This document shows positions 63,101-64,000 of a stretch of 64,000 bases of DNA, one piece after another (the first letter of the stretch is position 1; each line of letters begins with the position of its first letter). A program made the translations under genes and the position numbers. The stretch comes from MGBC124762 sp048201935 (GTDB lineage: Bacteria > Bacillota > Clostridia > Oscillospirales > Oscillospiraceae), in assembly GCA_048201935.1 (NCBI GenBank), contig DBFBGR010000004.1, positions 62,001 to 126,000 of the forward strand, given 5' to 3'. The notes below the pieces were generated by a model, which was not told where the DNA came from, searched no databases, and was given only the letters and a program-made list of their open reading frames with translations.

Positions 63101-64000
63101 CGTAACGAGGCCAAGTGGAACGACGCCACCCAGGCCTACGAGGTGGCCATCGGGCTGGACACCACCGACATGAAGGTGGAGATCGAGGCCGTCAACCCGT
63201 ACGCCAAGCCCGCTCTGGACCTGCTGGGCAACCAGCGCGCCGGCGAGGGCACCACCGTGGGCGACGGCGACAGCGCCGATCCCAAGTACAACACCATCTT
63301 CGTGAAGAACGGCCTGCTGGCGCCCAACACCGCGGACAACGAGGGCTACAACTATCCCACCCTCACCGGCCTCACCGCCGCCACCAACGTGACCGGCGAC
63401 GATTGGGACCGTATGTGGAAGATGGTAGACTCCAACTACATCAAGAGCGGCAACGTCTTCGCCGCCGACCTCTATCAGGTCACCGAGAACGTGGGCGACC
63501 CGGCCAAGAGCGTCATCATGCGGGTCCAGGTCAAGGCGCAGGACCAGCGGGTCGTGGCCAAGTACGGCTCCGGTTCGGGCACCGTCTACGGCCATACCCT
63601 GATCCTCAACCGCAAGAGCAACCTGGCCCAGCTCACCGTCTTCAACGACTACAAGCAGGACCCCAAGCCCGCCGGCAGCGACCGCAACTACATCCCCGAC
63701 CTGGAGTACTACCAGGCCAAGGACGAGTCCACCGAGACCGAGAACGTCCTGGTCCTCTACCTGGACGCCTACACCCCGGCCGTGGGCTCCACCCCCGCCA
63801 CCGGCGACGCCAGCGCTCTGGGCCGCCTGGAGGTCTCGCCCGGCGCGTATCTGAAGATCGCCACCGCCGACGGCAAGCAGGTCTCCGGCTTCCCCGATCC
63901 CAACCGTGGCTTCACCCTGGGTACCGCCTTCCCCGTGGGCAACCTGAACCGCGGCACCTACACCGTCACCGTGGAGGCCCAGGACCAGAACCCGGCCAAC
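2..64000 (+). CDS. Giant RCC1-propeller / Ig-like repeat protein, internal fragment (both ends outside window)
   Basis: One frame runs uninterrupted through the window (21,333 codons). The first and last codons are in the same phase and no stop occurs in it. The protein is Asp/Thr/Gly/Asn/Ala-rich, acidic and poor in Cys. In order it contains an Ig-like tail, 22 groups of RCC1-type blades separated by Ig-like linkers, and a 2,787-residue part without propellers. The RCC1 motif is certain by eye: repeated A-G-x-x-x-x-x-A-L-x-x-D-G-T-V-W-A-W-G-x-N-x-x-G-Q-L-G. RCC1-fold propellers bind proteins in known cases; the ligand here is unknown. A signal peptide and surface anchor would be expected outside the window, so surface location is inferred. 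Leu is mostly CTG/CTC/TTG; TTA, CTA and TCA are almost absent. No ribosome-binding site or start can be assigned. No frameshift was seen. An assembly join cannot be excluded, but repeat copies differ too much for simple collapse. Confidence 0.93.
146..1930 (+). repeat. RCC1-type propeller P1 (7 blades)
   Basis: Residues 49-643. Blade W-G motifs lie at about 206, 395, 734, 962, 1172, 1463 and 1685, which makes seven, the number in a closed RCC1 or BLIP-II propeller. It opens with P-M-V-A-T-G at 152. Blades 2 and 5 have T-T-G in place of the Trp-containing A-W-G. Blade 3 is enlarged by a loop before its W-G. Confidence 0.88.
1931..2386 (+). other. Ig-like linker between P1 and P2
   Basis: About 152 residues. 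The segment from 2035 has the BIG2 look: a G-T-E-V-I-R-L start, a long middle, then T-M-G-S-T-M-V-S-I-T-Y-N and a final M-K-L-V-V-S strand leading into the next propeller. Confidence 0.6.
2387..4111 (+). repeat. RCC1-type propeller P2 (7 blades)
   Basis: Residues 796-1370. Blade motifs lie at about 2438, 2804, 3050, 3386, 3611, 3806 and 4031. The loop between blades 1 and 2 carries a Cys-rich zinc-ribbon-like module. Blade 7 is degenerate (Y-G-A-G-A-N-R-K-G-Q-T-G). Confidence 0.87.
2546..2659 (+). other. Zinc-ribbon-like loop in P2
   Basis: C-P-N-C at 2546-2557 is followed about 35 residues later by Y-T-C-E-C (Cys at 2651 and 2657). Four Cys in CxxC...CxC spacing are consistent with one structural zinc site. 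It lies between the first two blades. The module at 7934-8035 in P3 is a relative: both have the C-P-x-C start and a Y-T-Y-T-C strand. Metal binding is inferred. Confidence 0.55.
4112..4768 (+). other. Ig-like linker between P2 and P3
   Basis: About 219 residues, longer than most linkers. It includes a helical, charged stretch (4190-4300), then beta strands with S-S-D-E-S-I-V-Q-V near 4551, typical of the BIG2 'state that varies' strand, and a final F-K-V-T-V-F strand. Confidence 0.5.
4970..6529 (+). other. Insertion in P3: helical bundle plus beta domain
   Basis: Residues 1657-2176. The first ~285 residues (4970-5830) are Ala/Leu/Asp/Thr-rich with heptad-like spacing and almost no Gly, so a helical bundle or coiled coil. 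From about 5830 to 6480 the pattern turns to beta, with T-L-T-I-P-E-G-Y-K and V-N-V-T-V-P-N strands. A Glu-rich linker (about 6478-6500) returns to the blades. No family recognised. Confidence 0.6.
7934..8035 (+). other. Zinc-ribbon-like loop in P3
   Basis: C-P-V-C-G at 7934-7945, then T-C-K-H (Cys at 8027, His at 8033) after 31 residues. Three Cys plus one His could form a zinc site. It resembles the P2 module, with C-K-H replacing C-E-C. Confidence 0.5.
8570..8965 (+). other. Ig-like linker between P3 and P4
   Basis: About 132 residues with a clear BIG2-like core: M-M-Q-S-S-N-P-D-I-V-K-V at about 8786, then F-G-R-A-T-V-T-F-N-I-T-V and a last Q-V-S-V-L strand. Confidence 0.7.
8966..10546 (+). 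repeat. RCC1-type propeller P4 (7 blades)
   Basis: Residues 2989-3515. Opens with P-M-V-A-S-G at 8975. Blades lie at about 9029, 9257, 9431, 9599, 9788, 10274 and 10469. Blades 1-4 are among the most regular in the window, each ending G-Q-L-G. The last blade has D-F-G for A-W-G. Confidence 0.9.
10547..11014 (+). other. Ig-like linker between P4 and P5
   Basis: About 156 residues. Beta-rich, with V-D-I-T-D-P-S-I-L-K-Y at about 10802 (the BIG2-type strand) and a final Y-Q-F-M-V-Y-V-K strand. Confidence 0.65.
11015..12895 (+). repeat. RCC1-type propeller P5 (7 blades)
   Basis: Residues 3672-4298. Blades lie at about 11069, 11402, 11627, 11864, 12170, 12554 and 12803. A compact CxxC...CxxC ribbon sits in the loop after blade 1. 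Blade 5 reads L-Y-A-M-G, and blade 6 lacks the Trp (Y-A-F-G-L-N). Confidence 0.9.
11183..11254 (+). other. Zinc ribbon in P5
   Basis: C-D-N-C-G (Cys at 11183 and 11192) and C-W-T-C-G (Cys at 11243 and 11252), 16 residues apart. This is a textbook CxxCG-x(n)-CxxCG zinc-ribbon spacing, between blades 1 and 2 as in P2. Confidence 0.7.
12896..13714 (+). other. Ig-like linker between P5 and P6
   Basis: About 273 residues, so probably two beta domains. The first starts R-E-S-M-E-L-M-V-D-Y; the second has G-V-T-S-N-P-D-I-A-D-V-D at about 13310 (BIG2-type) and ends V-F-S-L-D-I-D-L. Confidence 0.6.
13715..15430 (+). repeat. RCC1-type propeller P6 (7 blades)
   Basis: Residues 4572-5143. Blades lie at about 13766, 14045, 14258, 14471, 14702, 15032 and 15308. 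Blade 3 has an insertion between its W-G-N-N-K-Y-G and its G-G-Q-L-G. Blade 5 ends N-Y-Q-L-T rather than G-Q-L-G. Confidence 0.9.
15431..16069 (+). other. Ig-like linker between P6 and P7
   Basis: About 213 residues. It includes V-D-I-T-D-P-T-I-A-V-L-N at about 15779, parallel to the strand at 10802, then a strand pair ending M-Q-V-E-V-Y-P before P-M-V-A-S-G of the next propeller. Confidence 0.65.
16070..18382 (+). repeat. RCC1-type propeller P7 (7 blades) with Cys/His-rich loops
   Basis: Residues 5357-6127, the longest unsplit propeller. Blades lie at about 16130, 16445, 16772, 17291, 17549, 17798 and a weak seventh at about 18200 (M-Y-A-M-G). Loops between its first four blades hold an unusual concentration of Cys and His not seen elsewhere in the window. 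Confidence 0.82.
16214..16573 (+). other. Cys/His clusters in P7 loops
   Basis: Cluster 1 reads D-C-C-T-C-C-H (Cys at 16214, 16217, 16223, 16226; His at 16229). Cluster 2 reads R-C-C-H-C-W followed by R-H-H-H-V-C-Y (Cys at 16526, 16529, 16535, 16571; His at 16532, 16559, 16562, 16565). A further Q-H-C with His neighbours is near 16973. The density suggests metal binding, but the spacing fits no zinc-finger class I recognise. Confidence 0.5.
18383..19087 (+). other. Ig-like linker between P7 and P8
   Basis: About 235 residues. An Asp-rich turn (D-D-D-T-D-D-T at about 18659) is followed by a BIG2-like core with V-L-S-S-D-E-S-I-L-T-V at about 18872, F-G-T-V-T-I-T-I and a final M-L-T-V-T-V-K strand. 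It contains an isolated Cys at about 18760. Confidence 0.7.
19088..20641 (+). repeat. RCC1-type propeller P8 (7 blades)
   Basis: Residues 6363-6880. Blades lie at about 19148, 19328, 19541, 19805, 20129, 20318 and 20528. Blades 2 and 5 have Cys-Gln-Leu where most have Gly-Gln-Leu. Blade 4 reads Y-T-F-G and blade 5 Y-G-I-G. Confidence 0.88.
20642..21175 (+). other. Ig-like linker between P8 and P9
   Basis: About 178 residues. Beta-rich with R-E-Q-L-G-E-T-F-R-V-D-V at about 20789 and a C-terminal strand pair V-T-N-I-S-V-T-D and A-Q-I-R-V-A-F-F. Confidence 0.6.
21176..22849 (+). repeat. RCC1-type propeller P9 (7 blades, one degenerate)
   Basis: Residues 7059-7616. Clear blades lie at about 21236, 21416, 21866, 22019, 22217 and 22670. 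A degenerate unit (G-Q-V-Y-H-W-V-D-V) near 22490 supplies a likely sixth blade, giving seven. The loop after blade 2 is about 100 residues long. An EF-hand-like loop follows the last blade. Confidence 0.8.
22727..22762 (+). other. EF-hand-like Asp/Asn/Gly loop in P9
   Basis: D-T-N-G-D-G-D-L-H-D-R-D has oxygen-bearing side chains at positions 1, 3, 5, 9 or 10 and 12 of a canonical calcium loop. Calcium binding is inferred. Confidence 0.45.
22850..23254 (+). other. Ig-like linker between P9 and P10
   Basis: About 135 residues. Starts with V-I-I-S-Y-V and S-G-Q-T-I-R-L; the last strand is V-G-V-V-S-V-V-V-N before P-M-V-A-A-G. Confidence 0.65.
23255..25051 (+). repeat. RCC1-type propeller P10 (7 blades)
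   Basis: Residues 7752-8350. Blades lie at about 23315, 23606, 23786, 23990, 24260, 24440 and 24947. The spacing between blades 6 and 7 is enlarged by about 100 residues of loop. An Asp-rich calcium-type loop lies at 23456-23488, before blade 2. Confidence 0.9.
23456..23488 (+). other. EF-hand-like Asp-rich loop in P10
   Basis: D-L-D-G-D-G-V-D-D-N-D has the D-x-D-x-D-G-x-x-D-x-x-D character of thrombospondin-type-3 or dockerin calcium loops. It lies in an interblade loop. Confidence 0.5.
25052..25501 (+). other. Ig-like linker between P10 and P11
   Basis: About 150 residues. It contains F-E-I-R-P-V-V-A-E-F and ends with L-S-V-E-L-T-V-Q-V-K, a typical last beta strand, before the P-M-V-V-V-G opening of P11. 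Confidence 0.65.
25502..26641 (+). repeat. RCC1-type propeller P11 (6 recognisable blades)
   Basis: Residues 8501-8880. Blades lie at about 25559, 25790, 26012, 26222, 26384 and 26564. Only six motifs are clear and the block is the shortest unsplit one. Either a seventh blade is too diverged to see, perhaps hidden in the region after 26641, or this propeller is incomplete. Confidence 0.8.
26642..27454 (+). other. Acidic helical segment plus beta domain between P11 and P12
   Basis: About 271 residues, unlike the other linkers. From 26700 to 26940 it is predicted helical and strongly acidic (E-E-F-F-E-like and E-E-E-P-S-D-D). It then becomes hydrophobic and basic, with S-V-R-R-A-A-P-M-R-A-A at about 26936-26970. 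From about 27020 a beta domain follows with L-G-E-G-Q-V-F-I-L-K and ending in K-H-I-T-I-E-Y-R-Y. Codons GCT, TCT, TCG and GAA are somewhat more frequent than in neighbours. Confidence 0.5.
27455..29062 (+). repeat. RCC1-type propeller P12 (7 blades)
   Basis: Residues 9152-9687. Blades lie at about 27509, 27704, 27896, 28307, 28541, 28700 and 28976. The loop between blades 3 and 4 is long, about 90 residues beyond the usual, and contains a Trp-rich charged stretch near 28150-28210. Confidence 0.9.
29063..29599 (+). other. Ig-like linker between P12 and P13
   Basis: About 179 residues. Contains G-G-E-V-V-L-D-L-S-V-L, a charged middle with L-N-E-E-V-A-R-V-E-V, then V-S-Y-I-V-A-E-Y. BIG2-like in outline. 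Confidence 0.6.
29600..31309 (+). repeat. RCC1-type propeller P13 (7 blades)
   Basis: Residues 9867-10436. Opens with P-M-V-G-A-G. Blades lie at about 29657, 29894, 30059, 30227, 30458, 31000 and 31193. The loop between blades 5 and 6 is about 110 residues longer than usual and contains an Asp-rich loop at 30767-30802. Confidence 0.88.
30767..30802 (+). other. EF-hand-like Asp-rich loop in P13
   Basis: D-A-D-G-D-G-I-D-D-N-G-E matches the 12-residue calcium-loop pattern, with Asp at 1, 3 and 5, Ile at 7-8 and Glu at 12. It is preceded by V-L-N-P-A-Y-N. Confidence 0.5.
31310..32992 (+). other. Composite beta linker between P13 and P14
   Basis: About 561 residues, the longest linker. In order: an Ig-like unit (V-V-T-W-S-S-D-A-T-V at about 31430); two or three units closing with F-A-M-P-A-E-D-V-T-I (31688) and F-I-M-P-A-D-D-V-E-I-Q-V (32513), the signature end of the bacterial repeat family Flg_new_2 (InlB-like); then a BIG2-like unit with F-R-S-T-N-E-A-V-A-T-V-D at about 32732. 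The M-P-A-x-D-V strand is recognised confidently. Confidence 0.7.
32993..35233 (+). repeat. RCC1-type propeller P14 (5 + 2 blades, split by an insertion)
   Basis: Residues 10998-11744. Opens with P-M-V-E-V-G at about 32996. Blades lie at about 33047, 33227, 33455, 33638 and 33788. After an insertion of about 280 residues there is a degenerate unit with D-S-K-A-W-S-V-G near 34762 and a clear blade at 35147 (V-W-A-S-G-L-N). The 5+2 arrangement matches P17 and P19. The degenerate unit is the uncertain one. Confidence 0.65.
33881..34729 (+). other. Insertion in P14 (beta-rich, unrecognised)
   Basis: Residues 11294-11576. Mixed beta segments with V-Q-T-like polar stretches, a D-P-D-C-T-D-P-T-N-P turn near 34112, V-I-I-R-D-V-L-E-N-Y and a G-Y-V-E-I-Y-S-L-E-G-K-L-L-G hairpin near 34460. 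No family recognised. Confidence 0.45.
35234..36040 (+). other. Ig-like linker between P14 and P15
   Basis: About 269 residues. An Ig-like unit starts I-R-E-G-E-S-F-Q-F-S-V and ends V-G-A-F-R-V-E-V-R-P near 35610. It is followed by a less regular stretch with a Gly-rich loop (G-G-A-A-A-T-G near 35874). Confidence 0.6.
36041..37432 (+). repeat. RCC1-type propeller P15 (7 blades)
   Basis: Residues 12014-12477. Blades lie at about 36095, 36293, 36596, 36755, 36998, 37187 and 37367. Blades 1 and 2 are near-consensus. Blades 3-6 vary at the Trp position (V-Y-G-V-G, I-L-S-L-G, L-Y-G-W-G, L-I-F-T-G). Confidence 0.88.
37433..38149 (+). other. Linker between P15 and P16: BIG2-like domain plus double zinc ribbon
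   Basis: About 239 residues. The BIG2-like unit (37630-37860) has Y-K-S-L-D-E-N-V-A-T-V-D, G-V-V-T-P-V and Y-I-M-I-T-A-S, a good family match. It runs straight into a four-CxxC module. After the ribbons a short strand leads into P16. Confidence 0.75.
37907..38092 (+). other. Double zinc ribbon before P16
   Basis: Four CxxC pairs: C-K-D-C-G (37907), C-S-G-C-G (37970), C-T-K-C-G-H (38018) and C-P-N-C (38081). Pairs 1+2 and 3+4 have ribbon-like spacing of 18 residues each between knuckles, so two zinc sites. This is the clearest metal-binding module of the window. Ribbons of this type are usually cytosolic, so their place in a presumably exported protein is odd. Confidence 0.75.
38150..39607 (+). 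repeat. RCC1-type propeller P16 (7 blades)
   Basis: Residues 12717-13202. Blades lie at about 38234, 38564, 38813, 38966, 39110, 39281 and 39518. Blade 4 is degenerate (M-M-Y-W-D-N), and blades 5 and 6 read A-K-G and A-T-G instead of A-W-G. The loop after blade 1 is basic and partly helical (38390-38510). Confidence 0.87.
39608..40084 (+). other. Ig-like linker between P16 and P17
   Basis: About 159 residues with a textbook BIG2-like core: F-N-T-T-D-P-S-V-A-T-V-D at about 39800, G-R-I-T-Y-T-G-V-G-Q-A-T-I-I-V, then F-I-E-V-E-V-L. A charged tail precedes P17. Confidence 0.75.
41069..43012 (+). other. Coiled-coil insertion in P17
   Basis: Residues 13690-14337. Long helical stretches rich in Ala, Glu, Lys, Leu and Gln with heptad spacing. 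They run from about 41667 to 41838 (very Lys/Glu/Ala-rich), 41867 to 42052 and 42270 to 42440. A Gly/Pro/Thr-rich turn (42121-42245) separates the last two, as an antiparallel hairpin would require. A short beta segment (42480-42690) is followed by more helix to about 42900. Single Cys near 41450, 42012 and 42482. It could project from the propeller or mediate oligomerisation. Confidence 0.7.
41747..41866 (+). other. Patch of atypical, AT-richer codon use
   Basis: About 40 consecutive codons use AGG, GCA, GAA, GAT, ATT, AAA, TTT, ACG, AAT and TAT, including three AAT in a row. The surrounding gene uses almost only C- or G-ending codons. The frame is unbroken and the translation continues the coiled coil, ending in a D-D-N-N-N turn. 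A recent local replacement or insertion is one explanation. Confidence 0.6.
43391..43705 (+). other. BIG2-like linker between P17 and P18
   Basis: About 105 residues, the shortest linker. Y-K-W-K-S-L-D-D-S-I-A-T-V-K at about 43521 and the strand E-G-E-T-R-V-L-A-E-N give a strong BIG2 match. Confidence 0.75.
43706..45460 (+). repeat. RCC1-type propeller P18 (7 blades)
   Basis: Residues 14569-15153. Blades lie at about 43754, 44039, 44216, 44426, 44753, 45062 and 45254. Blades 2-4 and 7 are near-consensus. Blade 3 has Cys after W-G (W-G-C-N-D). Blade 1 lacks the G-Q-L-G end. Confidence 0.9.
45461..46111 (+). other. Ig-like linker between P18 and P19
   Basis: About 217 residues. A charged lead (45480-45600) is followed by an Ig-like unit with T-L-K-L-K-Y-K-V-L-D-D-S-L-V-T-L and a final S-G-V-A-I-V-N-V-L strand. 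Confidence 0.65.
46112..48148 (+). repeat. RCC1-type propeller P19 (5 + 2 blades, split by an insertion)
   Basis: Residues 15371-16049. Blades lie at about 46172, 46358, 46532, 46742 (degenerate, I-W-A-L-P-K-N) and 46955. After about 215 residues of other sequence come blades at 47888 and 48077. Seven in total, again interrupted after the fifth. Confidence 0.8.
47222..47866 (+). other. Insertion in P19 (Thr-rich beta)
   Basis: Residues 15741-15955. Very Thr/Ala/Ser-rich, with alternating polar strands such as T-T-V-T-I-T-A-T-S-T and T-T-V-T-V-T-Y-T-K-R near 47640-47770. A short helical piece (about 47521-47585) precedes them. Family not recognised. Confidence 0.5.
48149..49381 (+). other. 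Composite linker between P19 and P20 (Ig, helical, zinc modules, Ig)
   Basis: About 411 residues. BIG2-like start (V-N-V-T-P-T-T-I-T-M-V-K-G-Q, 48167 on). A region with helical character (48380-48700) follows. Two tandem Cys-rich modules lie at 48821-49033, and an Ig-like unit ends S-A-Y-V-V-V-K-V-M just before P-M-V-A-V-G of P20. Confidence 0.65.
48821..49033 (+). other. Two tandem zinc-binding modules before P20
   Basis: Module 1: Cys 48821, His 48839, then C-D-A-C-G (48869, 48878). Module 2: Cys 48953, Cys 48974, then C-D-V-C-G (49022, 49031). Both follow T-C-x(5-6)-H/C-x(9-15)-C-D-x-C-G, so they are probably duplicates with one His/Cys exchange. Each could hold one zinc. Confidence 0.65.
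49382..50869 (+). repeat. RCC1-type propeller P20 (7 blades)
   Basis: Residues 16461-16956. Blades lie at about 49436, 49796, 50104 (L-Y-A-A-G-H-G), 50213 (V-W-H-L-A-N), 50381, 50606 and 50786. Blades 3 and 4 are degenerate and closely spaced. Confidence 0.83.
50870..52291 (+). other. Long beta linker between P20 and P21 with dockerin-like loop
   Basis: About 474 residues. Several beta units (K-L-G-D-Y-I-K-I-G near 50924; Y-Y-L-E-T-D-F-S-V-F near 51130; G-K-T-T-L-S-V-L-E-T near 52007) surround a region resembling a carbohydrate-binding or cohesin/dockerin neighbourhood, with F-R-F-G-L-Q-Y-W before the calcium loop. Domain family not certain. Confidence 0.5.
51719..51757 (+). other. Dockerin-type EF-hand loop
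   Basis: D-R-N-G-D-G-K-V-D-E-T-D-D is the exact pattern of one dockerin type I calcium loop (D-x-N-G-D-G-x-V-D-x-x-D), followed by V-A-N-Y. A complete dockerin needs two such loops; only one is present, so I call a single calcium-binding loop. Confidence 0.6.
52292..53497 (+). repeat. RCC1-type propeller P21 (7 blades)
   Basis: Residues 17431-17832, one of the most compact and regular. Blades lie at about 52349, 52607, 52802, 52952, 53129, 53285 and 53459. The average spacing of about 55-60 residues is close to the minimal RCC1 unit. Confidence 0.92.
53498..53935 (+). other. Ig-like linker between P21 and P22
   Basis: About 146 residues. Contains G-E-D-V-V-V-D-F-I-L and ends V-I-L-K-S-N-D-Q-S-V-V-Y-Y-V-N-I-I-P, a typical final strand pair. 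Confidence 0.6.
53936..55639 (+). repeat. RCC1-type propeller P22 (7 blades), the last in the window
   Basis: Residues 17979-18546. Blades lie at about 53990, 54167, 54374, 54536, 54836, 55187 and 55502. No RCC1 blade is seen after this one. Confidence 0.9.
55640..57016 (+). other. Post-propeller beta region 1
   Basis: Residues 18547-19005. Starts with a BIG2-like unit (G-L-R-A-G-T-A-I-V-V-A-T-D near 55838, ending T-T-L-R-V-L). It continues as mixed beta with V-V-A-Y-V-V-P-R-V-D, I-R-V-V-L-Q-V-N-T-D and T-K-L-I-V-V-E-R strands. No blades and no family clearly recognised beyond the first unit. Confidence 0.5.
57017..57706 (+). other. Helical bundle 1 of the stalk
   Basis: Residues 19006-19235. 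Ala/Leu/Asp/Gln-rich amphipathic helices (A-D-V-K-R-L-T-D-Y-R-D-A-I-A-A-A-L, then N-L-L-E-S-V-Q-T-A-A-A-D) separated by short turns. They resemble the helical spacer bundles (FIVAR-like) of Gram-positive surface proteins. The assignment is by composition and pattern only. Confidence 0.55.
57707..58960 (+). other. Post-propeller beta region 2
   Basis: Residues 19236-19653. Several strand-rich units (Y-L-L-V-L-P-K-G-V-Y-V-S, I-L-T-I-R-V-K-A-Y-L, V-R-L-Y-Y-A-K-A-D). An Asp/Asn-rich loop D-A-D-T-N-N-D-G-V-P-E lies at 58331-58363. It looks like tandem Ig- or cadherin-like sandwiches. Confidence 0.45.
58961..59989 (+). other. Helical bundle 2 of the stalk
   Basis: Residues 19654-19996. Strongly Ala-rich helices over about 340 residues (A-K-A-Q-A-M-A-A-A-I-R-A-N-A and L-K-Q-A-L-D-V-L-E-V-I-L-K). 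Composition and helix lengths are like those of bundle 1. One Cys near 59108. Confidence 0.6.
59990..64000 (+). other. Post-propeller beta region 3, running off the window
   Basis: Residues 19997-21333. A chain of beta domains with recurring strands such as V-V-V-T-L-R-V-M-K, T-Y-Y-L-R-I-T-F-Q and V-N-I-P-V-T-L-K-L. The last unit, around L-A-Q-L-T-V-F-N-D-Y (63623), has the look of a cadherin-like beta-sandwich (PF12733 type). A patch at 61620-61700 is Leu/Arg/Lys-rich but too polar to span a membrane. No LPxTG motif, S-layer-homology domain or membrane anchor is seen before the window ends. Confidence 0.5.

Noticed and set aside
5183..63595. Three enormous open antisense frames (5183-16102, 16106-34633, 34970-63595)
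   Set aside because: They lie codon-on-codon opposite the real gene and are open only because the sense strand lacks TTA, CTA and TCA. Their translations are monotonous Gly/Val/His/Ala/Leu/Asp strings without recognisable domains.
4060..63957. Short minus-strand open frames out of register (for example 8743-9045, 20707-21057, 44320-44706)
   Set aside because: They are fully inside the main gene, have no ribosome-binding context or family resemblance, and share a biased Ser/Pro/Arg composition expected of antisense reading.
2..64000. Internal start sites that would split the window into several genes
   Set aside because: ATG codons are frequent in the main frame, but no stop precedes any of them, so nothing in the sequence supports separate genes.
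2..64000. tRNA, rRNA, riboswitch, terminator or origin sequences
   Set aside because: No non-coding stretch exists. Every segment reads as protein in the main frame, and I saw no structured RNA signature or hairpin plus T-run.

Overview
The whole 64-kb window is the inside of one protein-coding gene. A single plus-strand frame (codons starting at base 2, 5, 8 ...) is open from the first base to the last, with no stop codon: 21,333 codons, roughly 2.3 MDa of polypeptide. Neither the start codon nor the stop codon lies in the window. There is no intergenic gap, promoter, terminator, RNA gene, mobile element or second gene that I can support. DNA composition is high-GC, with an extreme preference for C/G-ending codons. 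The style (RCC1-type repeats, bacterial Ig-like domains, CxxC zinc-ribbon inserts, EF-hand-like Asp/Asn/Gly loops) fits a very large secreted or surface protein of a high-GC Firmicute, for example an Oscillospirales-type gut clostridium. That assignment is inference from style only.

Layout. From about 146 to 55,639 the protein is a string of RCC1/BLIP-II-type beta-propellers. I could mark about 152 blade motifs (core pattern V-W-A-W-G-x-N-x-x-G-Q-L-G) and they fall into 22 groups. Nearly every group has seven blades, the number that closes an RCC1-fold propeller. Consecutive propellers are separated by beta-rich Ig-like (BIG2-like) linkers of about 100-270 residues; three linkers are longer and composite (31,310-32,992; 48,149-49,381; 50,870-52,291). 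Many propellers open with a P-M-V-A-x-G motif straight after the linker.

Four propellers are split by large inserted domains: P3 after its first blade (helical plus beta), and P14, P17 and P19 all after the fifth blade. In P17 the insert is a ~650-residue largely coiled-coil region that contains a patch of foreign-looking codon use. Short Cys-rich zinc-ribbon-like modules sit in loops or linkers at six places, and EF-hand-like loops occur at five or more.

From 55,640 to the end (2,787 residues) there are no more propellers. This part alternates beta-sandwich regions with two alanine-rich helical bundles, and may be a stalk leading to an anchor beyond the window.

How it works together: the sequence reads as a beads-on-a-string fibre, in which propellers are binding platforms, Ig-like domains are spacers, and coiled coils project from some propellers. 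RCC1-fold propellers are protein-binding scaffolds in known cases (eukaryotic RCC1, bacterial BLIP-II), but nothing here identifies a ligand. I call no enzyme.
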